The position numbers and the translations under genes were made by a program. A stretch of 64,000 nucleotides of DNA, from contig CM034233.1 in assembly GCA_019916065.1 (NCBI GenBank), positions 15,665,009 through 15,729,008 on the forward strand, written 5' to 3'. The stretch's first letter is position 1. The number at the start of each line of letters is the position of its first letter. This stretch comes from Vitellaria paradoxa (taxonomy: Eukaryota > Streptophyta > Magnoliopsida > Ericales > Sapotaceae). The notes under the pieces were generated by a model, which made no database searches, was not told the origin of the DNA, and saw only the letters and a list, made by a program, of their open reading frames with translations. Shown here piece by piece: positions 1-10,793 of the stretch.

Positions 1-2030
1 ATGCACTTCCTAGACTTTGAATCCAGTTTCGACCTTTCATCACTGGGTACATGTGCATAAGCTGGACATCCAAAAACTTTAAGAAATGAATAATCAACTG
101 TTCTACCTGTCCAAACTTCTTCTGCAGATTTCCCCTCTAGTCGACTCGAAGGCGACCTGTTAACAATAAAACAAGCTGTATTAACTGCTTCTGCCCAGAA
201 CTGTTTAGGTAATCCTGCATGTAGTCTCATTGATCTAGCCCTTTCCAGCAAAGTCCTGTTCATCCTCTCTGCAACTCCATTTTGCTGTGGTGTCTTTGGA
301 ACTGTGTAATTTCTTACAATTCCTTCTTTCTTGCAGAACTCAATGAACTCAACTGAAGTGTATTCACCCCCATTGTCAGACCTCAAGCACTTTACATTCT
401 TTTCTGTCTGCTTCTCAATGACTGCTTTCCACTCCTTAAACTTTGAGAAAACCTCTGATTTTTCCCTCATGAAATAGATCCAGACCTTGCGAGAGAAATC
501 ATCAATGAAACTAACAAAATACCTTGCTCCACCTTTTGCTGTAATCTTAGCTGGGCCCCAAACATCTGTATGAACATACTCTAACACATCCTTGCTTCTA
601 TGTGAGGAGATGTTAAACCGAACTCTGTTTTGTTTCCCATAAACACAGAATTCACAAAAACCAATCTGACACTGTTTATACCCTTTTAGCAGCTGTCTTT
701 TGTGAAGTTCATTCAGTCCCTGCTCACTGATATGTCCCAATCGCATATGCCAAAGCTTGGAAGCATCTGAATCTTTCTCTGAAGATGACAATGCAGATGC
801 AGAACCAATAACTGTGCTGCCTATGAGTTTATACAGATTATTCTCCATCCGTTTTCCCTTCATTACAACCATTGCACCTATTGAAATCTTCAAAACACCA
901 CTGCCTGGAGTTGCTGAAAAGCCATGCAAAGACTTCTCTAACTGCCCTAGTGATATAAGATTCTTCTTCAATTCTGGGACATGTTTTACCTTTTCCAGTG
1001 TTCTAACAATTCCATCAAACATCTTTATCCTAATTGTTCCAATCCCCACAGCCTTGCAAGCACGGTTATCACCCAATACAACACTTCCCGCATCACAGGA
1101 CTTATAAGTATAAAACCAATCCCTATGTGCTGTGTAATGCGAAGAACAAGCTGAATCCAATGTCCAAGAATCAGTAAAACAAATGTTACCTGCTGTGTTA
1201 ACAGCCAATAAATCTTCCTCTGCAGATGTATCGGACACCACGCTGGCAGAATTCGAAGGCCCTTCCCTTTGCCTATCAGTCACTTGATTCTTAAGCAATG
1301 GACAATCCTTCTTCCAGTGTCCCATTTGTTTGCACTTGTAGCATTCATTTTTCTTAACCCTCGACTTGGACCTGCCTTTGGATTTCGGCCTTGACTGCTC
1401 TCTATTTTTTGTCCTGCCCCTTTCTGAGCTGGTAGCCAAACTCTCAGCTTGAGAGTTTCCTGCATCGAATTTCTGAAGGTTCTGATGGGATCTCAGGGCT
1501 GTGACAACTTCATCATAATCCAGCGTATCCTTACCAAACATCAGAGTGGTGGTCAAGTGATTAAACGAAGGCGGTAAACTGCAGATAAGCATTAATGCCT
1601 TATTCTCGTCATCAAGCTTCTCACCCACGCGCTCCATATCACTGACTTTTTGGTTGAACTGAGTTATGTGATTCCCTAAGTCTCCACCTTCTTCCATTCG
1701 AAACAAAAACAGATCTCGCTTCAAGAACAACTTGTTCGTGACGTTCTTTGACATAAACAGACTCTCCAGTTTTAACCATAAACTCTTTGATGTCTTCTCG
1801 TTGATTATATCATATATGACTGAATCTGCCAGACACATCCGGATTGTACTGAAGGCGATTGACTCCATGTCCTGCCACTCGTCTTCATCCAAGTTTGCTG
1901 GCTTCGTTCCCTTCAACGCCTTGTGAACCTTCATCTGAGTTAACAGATCTGTCACGCGCATCTGCCATAGACTGAAATTCCCCTTACCGTCGAATTTATC
2001 GAACTTCGCGTGTGCCCCCAATCCGCTCAT
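1..2030 (-). CDS. Ty1/copia Gag-Pol polyprotein, N-terminal 676 codons (partial)
   Basis: The start ATG is at 2030-2028, just after the primer binding site. I translated most of the minus strand from 2030 to about 240 and met no stop; the rest to base 1 was only skimmed. Domains in order: copia-type gag (about residues 5-200); a CCHC zinc knuckle CYKCKQMGHWKKDC near residue 230; a retroviral-type aspartic protease with active-site-like DSACS near residue 290; the pre-integrase LWHMRLGH near 427; and an integrase core with catalytic Asp in HTDVWGP (about 488), Asp in SDNGGEY (about 551) and Glu in GVAERMN (about 588). The frame continues past base 1. The protease motif is DSA rather than the commoner DSG, a variant also seen in plant copia elements. 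It would make the capsid, protease and integrase of the element. Confidence 0.93.
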   Translation of the reverse strand, partial: MSGLGAHAKFDKFDGKGNFSLWQMRVTDLLTQMKVHKALKGTKPANLDEDEWQDMESIAFSTIRMCLADSVIYDIINEKTSKSLWLKLESLFMSKNVTNKLFLKRDLFLFRMEEGGDLGNHITQFNQKVSDMERVGEKLDDENKALMLICSLPPSFNHLTTTLMFGKDTLDYDEVVTALRSHQNLQKFDAGNSQAESLATSSERGRTKNREQSRPKSKGRSKSRVKKNECYKCKQMGHWKKDCPLLKNQVTDRQREGPSNSASVVSDTSAEEDLLAVNTAGNICFTDSWTLDSACSSHYTAHRDWFYTYKSCDAGSVVLGDNRACKAVGIGTIRIKMFDGIVRTLEKVKHVPELKKNLISLGQLEKSLHGFSATPGSGVLKISIGAMVVMKGKRMENNLYKLIGSTVIGSASALSSSEKDSDASKLWHMRLGHISEQGLNELHKRQLLKGYKQCQIGFCEFCVYGKQNRVRFNISSHRSKDVLEYVHTDVWGPAKITAKGGARYFVSFIDDFSRKVWIYFMREKSEVFSKFKEWKAVIEKQTEKNVKCLRSDNGGEYTSVEFIEFCKKEGIVRNYTVPKTPQQNGVAERMNRTLLERARSMRLHAGLPKQFWAEAVNTACFIVNRSPSSRLEGKSAEEVWTGRTVDYSFLKVFGCPAYAHVPSDERSKLDSKSRKC

Positions 2031-2033
2031 CTT

Positions 2034-2045
2034 GCTCTGATACCA
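2034..2045 (-). other. Copia primer binding site (initiator tRNA-Met type)
   Basis: On the minus strand this reads TGGTATCAGAGC, the standard plant copia primer site complementary to initiator methionine tRNA. It lies two bases inside the LTR end and just upstream of the gag ATG at 2030. Confidence 0.93.
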
Positions 2046-2047
2046 AT

Positions 2048-2500
2048 TGATGAAGAACTGGAATCGAGCAACACACAAGAATACAATCTAAGGCAGAAAA
2101 TAAAAGACGATCACACAAGAACACGAAATTTTACGTGGTTCGGCAATGTGCCTACGTCCACGGGAGGTTTTCTGTCTGTTCTTTACTATGAAGAGAAAAA
2201 CGGCTGAGTCTACATCATAATAACTAGGGTTTACCTTTTTAAAGCTAGCATCTAGGTAACCCAAAATTACTCACATACCCCTCATTAAAAAACATACAAT
2301 GAACTATACGGAATTACACCTGTACCGTACCGCGGGGGCTCCGCCCCTGCACCCCCGGCTACCTACTAATCCCTGCAACGGACCAGTACGAACTTGACCG
2401 GGAGAGTTGTGTGGTGCTCACGTACCCCACAACTCTCCCCTTTGCTGGAGCTTTGAGTGAACAGTATTAAACATCCTTCGAATATGAGCCATAATTAACA
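2048..2500 (-). repeat. 5' LTR of the copia element
   Basis: This 453-bp LTR reads 5'-TGTTAATTATGG to TTCTTCATCA-3' on the minus strand, so it has the usual TG...CA ends. The right boundary is set by the jump into reductase exon sequence at 2501, the left by the primer binding site. It contains a strong inverted repeat at 2400-2415/2424-2439. The segment at about 2126-2165 resembles other degraded LTR pieces in the window (49440-49830, 58556-58870). The partner LTR is outside the window, so insertion age cannot be read here. Confidence 0.88.
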
Positions 2501-3524
2501 GCCTCCGGAGTGAGAGCCATAGAGGAGGTGGTTGAAGGGTTGGATGTGGGTTTGTTGATCAACAACGTTGGGGTTACATACCCGGCGGCGAGGTTCTTCC
2601 ATGAGGTGGATGAGGTGGTTTGGATGAACGTGGTTGGAGTGAATTTGGAGGGCACCACTAGGGTTACCAGAGCTGTTCTGCTGGGGATGCTTAAGAGAAG
2701 GAGAGGTGCAATTGTTAATATTGGCTCTGGTGCGGCCTGTGTTGTTCCTTCTCATCCTCTCTATGCTGTCTATGCTGCTACCAAAGCGTATCTCTCTCTC
2801 TCTCTCTGTTAGTGCTGTTACACTAGTTTTCTCATTACAGCCAAACCTTCTTGGATAATTCGATTGCATAATTTAGGTTTGAAAATTTAGGCTGTTTTTG
2901 GCAATATTAGGTAGAATGTTAGTGTAAAAGTTGTGAGTTTATCATTTTAAAATAATAAGTTATATATGAAAAAAGATTTTAGTTATAACATCAGCACTCA
3001 TCACATCTTGTTATACTTTCTAAACAAATTTTATAGTTAAACAACATTTTTCATTTGTTGCTAGGGGCCGTGTTTCTATGGAATTATACGTTCACAGTGT
3101 TTTGACCAAGAATTTGCTAAGGAAAAAAAAATAACGAAATTACTTACATATATTCATATTTTATGATTAATTAAATGAAAAATTAGAATTTTTAATGAAT
3201 AGATAACTATTTATTTTCTCATCATTTTTTTTTAATCTGTCTAACACTTCTCTATGATCATTTTTTAATTTGTTTCTTATTTATTTTTTCACTTTTCTTT
3301 CTCATCTACAAATTAATTAACTCAGGACGGTTAGGTGGGGAAAATCAAGTGATGATTTGCTTTTTCAGTTTCTATTTTATTGGTTTGGTGTCAGTCATCC
3401 TTTTGGACCTTCTAATCTTCATATGAGTTGAGGTAGCCTTTCCATTCCACAAAGCCTTGTTGGTTCTGTAAACACAGATACACATTAATTGGTGGCTTAA
3501 TGTCAGGGCCATTATAATATCCTC

Positions 3525-3558
<34 letters not shown>

Positions 3559-3851
3559 TATATATGTGGTAAGAATAAATGGTACTAATTAAACTAGAAA
3601 TGCTTGGACATACTCTACGGTTTAAAAAGGAAAAGCTAGCCTTTTTAGGCAATATTTCAACCCATACAAAGCCTTAAAATAAAAGTAGTAATATATGCAT
3701 TAAAGGATATTAAAGGACATAGATAAAATTCCTTAAAGTATAATAAAGATGTAGTTAGTTGACCCTTTAATTGTATTCCGTTCAAATATTAAGCAATTTA
3801 TCAATTGCTTGAAGTCCCATTTAATAAGGAGCTCTTAAATTAAAATATACG

Positions 3852-3883
<32 letters not shown>

Positions 3884-6382
3884 GTTATTTTAAATCTATA
3901 CTCTCCTTAATTTTAATACTTATCTTAATTTCAAATAATTTTACAACTTATCTTAATTCATAACAATAATATGTATCTAAAATATATTTATTAAAAAAAT
4001 TAATTTAAATGAAATCTATTTCCTTTTATTTTCACCAATAATAAGATATTTTCTCTCATCTCTAATTCTAAAAGTGACTATTATTACTTCCAAATTAATT
4101 ATGTAATAATTGTCTCAAATTATTGTTTAAAGAACTATACTAAAATAATTAATAAGTTAGAAAATTATCTTTAACTAAAACTTTTAAAATATTTCATATT
4201 ATACTAAAGATTTTAATATATTTGAGTTTCATTTCAAACATTAGATAAAATTCAGTTATCCTCAACTACTATATTATTCGAAATATTTTCATCTCTTGCA
4301 CGAACAACTCTTTTGCTAGGAAAATAGTGTGAATATTTTATCATAACTAAGTTAATTAGATTTATTTTAGTAATTAACAGATAAGTTATTTTTACTTTGA
4401 CGTCTCCTTTTATTTGTTTTATATGATTTTTTTATCAAATTTTTATTTTATTTCTATTTTTTCGTAATTTTTAAGTATGTTCTTCCCATTTAGAAAAAAA
4501 ATTTCGAAATAAAAATTTTTAAGCACTTTTCACGTCCTAAATATTAGTATATAAAAAATTTTTAGACTTATTTTTTTTTCCCGTTCTCCAAGCCCTCAAA
4601 TAGTTTCTCAACCCAAGTAACTCTGCTTACAGTTGCTGCTGGCAGTAATAAAAGTTCAAAACTCTTATGGGTGTTTGTTTACGAAACTTTATCAAAAATA
4701 ACAAAAAAAATTATAAAAAATTATCACGCACTTTGTTTAATTAAATTTTATCACGTATCATTTTTATATTAATTTTATTATTATTATTATTATTATTATT
4801 TTACCATCAAAAAACATCTTCTAAGTTGGATGGCCTTGTCCGCATAGCGTCAGGTGCTGGACCTGCAAATTTGCACGAAATCTGGAAAATATATTCACTG
4901 ATTGTTTTCTGGTCTCTTCGCATGTCTGCCACCCCTGAAAATGAATTTAGACACACAAAACTTGCTGTCAAAACGCATTAATTCTCTTTTTTTTTCACGT
5001 AGATATGTTGATCAATTGTCAAGAAGTCTGCATGTGGAATACAAGCACTGCGGGATAGATGTGCAATGCCAGGTTTGGTGAATCCATGAATCCATTTAAT
5101 TTTCAAATCCTTGACTATCCATTGAATTCACAGGCAATAAAGAAAACACAACGTTGTTGGCTAAGCATCTGAAGAAAACCTAAATCTATTAATTTCAATT
5201 ATTATCTGAATAAGTTTCTCCTCTTTCAAAACCACCAAGATATATATCTACTACATATATAACACGAAATTTGGGACAAATATATCATATTTTATATATA
5301 TATATATATATAGTAAAGTATGGTAATGCCACCACATAAAACTTAACTTGTGTTATAATTATAACAAGTACTATTTAATTATAATTATTTTGCGCCACGT
5401 AAAATTTAACTTATCATACCGTTGTGAAACGTGTTATCTAATTGTAGTTATCTTATTTATCTTATAAAGAAATTAGTAGTTTAAATAATTACTACTTATT
5501 CACAATTTTTAATTTTATTCAAACTAGAACCTTCATGGATCATTTGATACTTTTATTTAATCTATATTTTTATTTATTATATGACGTCTTATTTTTTATT
5601 TTTATTTTTATTAGAAACTTATTCTTATTTTTTATATATTTTAATAAATTATTATTTAAAACATAATAAATATTATTATTGTTATTAAACAGGATAATGC
5701 AAAAAAAGGGTTTACCCTGTTAAATAAAGTTTTTAATAATAAATATTATTATTATTAAACAAAATAATATAAAAAAAAATACTCAGCCTATTAAATAAAA
5801 ATTTTAATTTATTAACATAAATTTATAATTATAATTATCTTAATTTATAATTATTTAATTTAAGTGAAATTAGTATCGTACATAATTACAATTTATTCAC
5901 AATTTCATTAAAAATAGAATGTTTGTGAATGTCACTTGATATTTTTATTAAATCGATACTTCTATTTATTTATCATATAATTTCTTATTTTTAATTTTAT
6001 TAATTTAATAAATTATTATTTAAAAAATAATAAATATAATAATAATTATTATTAAATAAAATAATACAAAATATCATTAGACAAAATAAGTGATATCTTA
6101 AATCAAATTGTAATGGGTTATTAAAATTACATTTATATTGTAATATTATTTATTAAAAAATATCAAATAATATTGGAAATTAAAAAATAAAATTAGCAGT
6201 GCCACTCACACTTTTTAATGAGCTTCCTGCAGGGAGCATTCTACGAATATATGATTTTGTAACACTTCTCAAGTTCTATAACTAAACATTCTAATCTTAA
6301 ACTTTGACGTATTAACTTATGCTTTTACGTTTATATAGATTAAATTTTTATTTTAATCATGAATTCCCCATCTGAGAATATA

Positions 6383-6422
<40 letters not shown>

Positions 6423-6758
6423 ACCTAACAATTACAATTAATTAATAACCTTACTTGTGCTATTCATTTAAGTTAATTGATATGGGAACTGATCAGTACT
6501 CCCTAGATTCAGGTACCTTTATATGTTTCAACGAAAATGGCCTCAAAGGTTGCATCAACAGAGAAACCATCATTCTTCACGCCTTCAGCGGATCATTATG
6601 CGCGATCAGCAGTTCGACAGATAGGCTACGAAGCACGGTGCATGCCTTACTGGACACACTCAATCCAGTGGTTCTTTGTCTCCCTGTTGCCGGAAGTTGC
6701 CCTCGATTCGTGGCGCCTTTCCATTGGAACTCATAGGAGGCATAGACAGACAGACTAA
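2501..6758 (+). pseudogene. 3-ketoacyl-CoA reductase-like gene, copy A, disrupted by copia
   Basis: Recognisable exons are exon 1 (3' part, 2501-2787), exon 2 (5003-5072) and exon 3 (6513-6758, TAA stop), all open and in phase. They encode the second half of a short-chain dehydrogenase: the LLINNVG strand, the NIGSGAA stretch, the catalytic YAATK and the C-terminal segment conserved in plant ketoacyl-CoA reductases. The copia element has cut exon 1 after the codon matching residue 117 of copy B, so no complete protein can be made. Compared with copy B it keeps Gly and Pro where B has Arg (in the VVGVN and SHPLY stretches). The more distant copy at 43749 also has Gly and Pro there, so A carries the ancestral states. 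Confidence 0.9.
2790..5002 (+). other. Intron 1 of copy A: AT-rich, no gene
   Basis: Non-coding intron of 2.2 kb between GTATCT at 2788 and the acceptor ACGTAG at 5002. It opens with a TC microsatellite directly after the donor and contains TA runs (about 3527-3565 and 3852-3880) and an ATT run (about 4779-4800). It includes the uninterrupted SINE site and the uninterrupted MULE target TACTAATTA at 3583-3591. I see no other gene. Confidence 0.8.
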
Positions 6759-7164
6759 AGGCCCAGTAAAAATAATTATTTCTGCTGTTTTAAAAAATTA
6801 CATTAAAAATTTATTAGATTTCCTCTAATTTTTTTTCTAGTTTGTTCTATTATTATTAAGTTTTTATTTCATTGTATTTTTATTTTTATTTATTTTCAAA
6901 AAAAAAACTATCTTTATTAATTATAAATTCTAAATTCTGAATCGTGGGAGGGAAGCTTGCCTTGCCATATTATATTAATTCAAGTTTGAACTCAACTTGC
7001 TAAGGAAGCTGCAGGTTGATCTCACCTCGACATGCCCTTTATTTCTTCATTCATAATTAATGGTTAATCAGTGCGAAATTCACTGGACAGCCAATCTTAA
7101 TCAACAACTGTCAATGAATAGTAACGTCAATAGCGTTTCGCCTGCGTAGATGTTTGTAATGATC

Positions 7165-7520
7165 GATGTTTACGGTGCTGTTTGCACGAGCAAAAGTGAT
7201 TAATATTTAAAAAAAGTGAAGAATATCTATTATTTTTTAATATTTAGAAAATTAATCAAATTTTATTAAAATAATCTATTGAAATGATAAAAAATAATTT
7301 GTTTTAATGATTTTGGTCAAAAATAAATACGAAAAGTTGATAAATGTTGAAAAAATTAGGAAAAAGTAGATAATTTTTTTATAATTTTTTGTAACTTTTT
7401 GTAAAATTTAAAATTTTAAAATAAACATACAGAAAATAAAAATAACAAAAATTTGTAAAAATAGGTAAATATTTATAATTTTTTTATAACTTTTGTTTTT
7501 AGCCCAATCAAACGGGCTTA
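7165..7520 (-). repeat. MITE-like AT-rich element (copy A)
   Basis: An AT-rich block of about 350 bp ending AGCCCAATCAAACGGGCT on the plus strand and beginning GGTGCTGTTTGCACGAGCAA. Its reverse complement aligns over its whole length with 43252-43600, and the ends are imperfect inverted repeats (GGNNCNGTTTG...GAGC). It is present at the matching place in copy B (26295-26640), so it predates the duplication. No coding capacity. The superfamily is not clear from the ends. Confidence 0.6.
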
Positions 7521-8175
7521 CATTTCTGATCTGTCTCTTTCATACTAATGGGACCATAATTATTAAAGGTAGATCATAATCATAATCAATTAATTAATTG
7601 ATTAATTGGTTACCAGTAATGTTCTCACACTGATTGGCCGCACTACATACAGCAAAGGAGACCTTTGCTTGACACCTAATTCTCCCTCAAAAACCATAAA
7701 ATAATTCATAGAAAAGTTGCTTTTCCCAAAGTGTGAGCAACCTACTTTGACAATTATTTGAAAATTAATGTTGAAAATTTTGTAGGAATTACTTATTTTA
7801 ATGTAACGGTAAAGTAAAATATAACAATTCTTTAACACTCCGTTAAGAATTATAAATTTGATATGATTTTATTTCATTTAATGAAAATTTTTGAAATTTT
7901 ATGAGTTAAATTTGATTTCTTTTCATAGTTTAAATTTAAAAATTTCCATATCATTTGAATTTGATTCAAAATAATAAGATTTAATAATAATTTATTATTT
8001 TCTTAAGTTATCTAAATAATATCATAATTAACATATTTTTTGTTTACTATTAATATGATTAAATTTAGTATTTTTCACCAATTAAATTAATTCAATTCTT
8101 AAATTCAAAATCTACTCCAAATAAAATTTTAATTTATTAAATCAAATCAATTCTTTATTTTAAAATCAAATCAAT

Positions 8176-8350
8176 TTTAGGCCCCGCTTAGTCAGCCAAA
8201 AACTGCCGAAAGTTACAAAAAAGTTACAAATATTTATCTACTTTTGCCAACTTTTATCATTTTCGTTTTTTGTGCTTCTATTTTTAAAATTTAAATTTTA
8301 CAAACTTTTACAAAAAAGTTACAAAATACTGCAAAAAATTACCCACTTTT
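8176..8350 (+). repeat. Truncated member of the same MITE-like family (copy A)
   Basis: Starts GGCCCCGCTTAGTCAGCCAAAAACTG and matches the first half of the 43252-43600 element, then runs into unrelated sequence at a CCCACAAGG boundary. The equivalent in copy B is at 27302-27465. Non-coding. Confidence 0.5.
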
Positions 8351-9125
8351 TCCCACAAGGAAGGAACCTTGTGTCTCATAGGACATGCCCCAAATTATTG
8401 ATATGATTAAGCAGGTGTATTTTTTGGTTGTGGTTTCTATGGTTCTTATACTCTTAGACCATGGGTTTTTTGATAGAACTATGGGGTAGTGTGGGTTGGG
8501 AGTGATTTTAGGTTTGAATTTTGTTTAATTGTTGAAAAAGAGTGATTCCGAGATATTAAGAAATGAAAGAGGGACGTTTTCTCTCAAATTTAACTCTAAT
8601 ACCACGTTAAAACATCCAATTCAAAACTAATTGGTAATAAATGAGAAAGCTTATTAGGATTTATATAATTTAAAAGGCACTATTTTATTCCCAACAGACA
8701 ATTTTTCTTTGACATTACTCCTTTGACTTCCATTTGTTAGGCATGCTACCACTGTTCATCCTGATCCAGGATCGAGCTTTCCGGGAGATTCAAATTAGTT
8801 TTTGGATTTTATTGTGACACATGCAAGTCTGAAGTGTATAGGGGTAGTTTTTTGTGTAGAAAAATTTTGCATACATGAGTTACATTCCCATGATTCTTCC
8901 TTCTTATAAAGTTACTTTACTTATTGGAATTTCTTTTTTTTTTCCACGAATATTTGTTGCTTTGGCTCTTGCTGCACTAAACCCATAATTTTTTTTTTTT
9001 TTTTGGTTTTTGAAATCTTATGAAATTCTTTTTTTTTTTCCTTTTTCAAGAATATTTGTTGCTTTAACTCTTCCCGCACCAACCCCATTATTTATTTTTT
9101 TTTTCATTTTTGAAATCTTATGAAT

Positions 9126-10384
9126 TCATTTCCCTCTCTCTCTCTCTCTCTCTAGCTTCCTCTTGGAAAAGGGAGATGATCAGAGGGAAACCCCGCTAAC
9201 AAAAGTCATATATGTAATTGAACCAATTTGACCTAGTTCTTTACCTCATAATTCCGTTGTTTAACTAGGACTGCGGTGGGTCAAGACTTTCCATGCCAAC
9301 CTTTGATGGTTGTGGCTGAAATAAAAGATTCGTGAGGGGGGAAAAAGTATGAGGACTTTAATTATTTATATATTTATTTTATATAATTAATTAATAAAAA
9401 ATAAAATCTTTCATAAATATTTTTTATTTGTCTATTTTTCTAAACGTATTAAAGAGAAATAAATATTTTTTTATTTTTTTCTTTTATTTGCCAGCTCTAA
9501 TCTTTGTTAACAATAATAAAATTCAAATGAGAATGAACACACAGACGTTGCTAATTGATAATGAAAGGAAAGGTATCTAGTTTAGAATTTTTTAATGCAC
9601 AAAATGCCGTGGACTAAGTTGGTTAGAGGATGAACTAATTATGTGACTTTGAGGCACATAAAGCACATAAGTGATTATTGTCTTACAATATTCCTGCAGG
9701 GTTAATTAAAGATAATTCTCCTAATTCAAAATATAACCATATAACCAACTCTGTGAAATAATAAAGGGGCTTTTGGAAGGATCATTTTTAGTAAAAAAAT
9801 TACCAATTTTTTATTCTCTAATGTTTGGCAAACTATCAATTTTTTCTACTTATAGTAACTTTCAATTCAAAAATTATCAAAAGTTGTCAAAAATTATATC
9901 AAACAGTCAAAAGTTGTAAAAAAAAGTTACTAAAAATTACTACTTATTTTACTAAACATATCAAAAATTATAACCAGTAACTTTTAACAAAAATTACTAA
10001 AAATTGTGTCTCTAAATACCCTCTAAGTTTTTAAGAAATTTATAGATCTTTTTGAATTGAGCTTTTCCTTAGAAGTTTGTAAAATCAATAATGAAAAATG
10101 TAAAATTAAATGCTAAATTCTGATATAATAATTTCTCGCAAAGCATTGGAGTATTTTAAATATTTATTAATAAAGGCATCTTAAATACATGTGTTGAATT
10201 AAATAAATTATGTGGAAGTCTTTTGAATTTTTTTTTTTTAATTCAAACAATCTTTTGAAGTTAGGACAACATAAAATACCCAACATTTCGTCAACAATGC
10301 AAGTTATACCTAATACATTACTTCAACATAAACGTATATTATCTTTGTCCCCCGGGGGGAAAAGTACTGTATTTGTTAGCAAAG
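9126..10384 (+). other. Spacer between duplication copies, with one MITE-like element
   Basis: Sequence not shared with copy B. It begins with a CT microsatellite at about 9132-9154. At about 9767-10025 lies an AT-rich block whose ends read GGGGCTTTTGGAAGGATC and, on the other strand, GAGGGTATTTAGAGACAC. Both then continue with the same bases (TTTTTAGTAA), as expected for a short inverted-repeat element. No gene seen. Confidence 0.55.
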
Positions 10385-10650
10385 AAATGCTGTAGCTTTA
10401 GAAGGTACTACACCTAACGTTTGCTCTGCTATCAGGGAGATATAAAATGTAATTTTCTTTTGTAATGTTTCCGCAAAAAGAAAAAAAAGAGTTAGGAATA
10501 TTGTTATTAGATAGCATCCTTGGATAACTGCTTATAGTTATCTTAGGACACTCTCTGATTCTTTTGTAAGGGATAAAGTCCCGTATTTTGTACAAGCCTT
10601 TCTTTATTAATACAATTAAAGTTTACCCATCAAAAAAAAAAAAAAAAAAG
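10385..10650 (+). mobile_element. 3' end of an L1-type LINE (truncated), with poly-A tail
   Basis: The last part reads like the 3' end of plant L1 LINEs: TTTCTTTATTAATACAATTA, then TTTACCCATC and a run of about 18 A. The block has no open reading frame of the family, so it would be a 5'-truncated insertion. I could not define target duplications. It lies about 140 bp upstream of the reductase copy B start, so it may have displaced part of the promoter. A processed transcript of another kind is possible. Confidence 0.5.
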
Positions 10651-10720
10651 AGAGGAAATTGCTATATGTATATATAGGACCACGCTTTAAAACTCTGCTT
10701 CACTGCTTGTGGATGGTAAT

Positions 10721-10730
10721 ATTTATATAT
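10721..10730 (+). promoter_or_regulatory. Possible TATA box of reductase copy B
   Basis: TTTATATATA lies about 65 bp upstream of the ATG at 10794, a spacing that would give a short leader. A second TATATATA lies near 10670. Assigned from position and sequence only. Confidence 0.4.
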
Positions 10731-10793
10731 AGTGATCCAGTCTCTGCTCAAAGGCACATGTTATCTCAAAGTTTAGCCTAGGAACTTGGAAGT

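Larger units (their letters stand above)
1..2500 (-). mobile_element. Ty1/copia LTR retrotransposon, 5' half; remainder off the left edge
   Basis: Read on the minus strand, the order is LTR (2500-2048), primer binding site, gag, protease and integrase. That domain order, with integrase before reverse transcriptase, identifies Ty1/copia. Reverse transcriptase, RNase H and the second LTR lie outside the window. The element ends at TGTT next to GCCTC, which is exon sequence of the duplicated reductase gene; the undisrupted copy at 11145 shows the continuous host sequence. The gag sequence resembles Tork-type elements, but I hold that lineage call loosely. The open frame suggests a young insertion. 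Confidence 0.93.
2501..9125 (+). repeat. Segmental duplication copy A (reductase gene and 3' flank)
   Basis: This block aligns with 11145-28255 in the same orientation, covering exons, introns and about 2.4 kb of 3' flank, at roughly 95-98 percent identity by eye. Copy A lacks three insertions found in copy B: the SINE at 12075, the MULE at 12528 and a 127-bp element at 24341. It therefore preserves their empty sites near 3401-3420, 3583-3591 and about 5300. Homology ends at 9125 (TATGAAT). Its left end is hidden by the copia insertion. Confidence 0.93.
6759..9125 (+). other. 3' flank of reductase copy A
   Basis: Non-coding DNA downstream of the exon 3 stop, shared with copy B (25878-28255). 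Apart from the two MITE-like pieces it holds poly-T runs (about 8932-9110). No open gene recognised on either strand. Confidence 0.7.

Noticed and set aside
757..1107. Plus-strand open frame of 116 codons
   Set aside because: Antisense shadow of the copia polyprotein, whose minus-strand frame is open and has clear domains.
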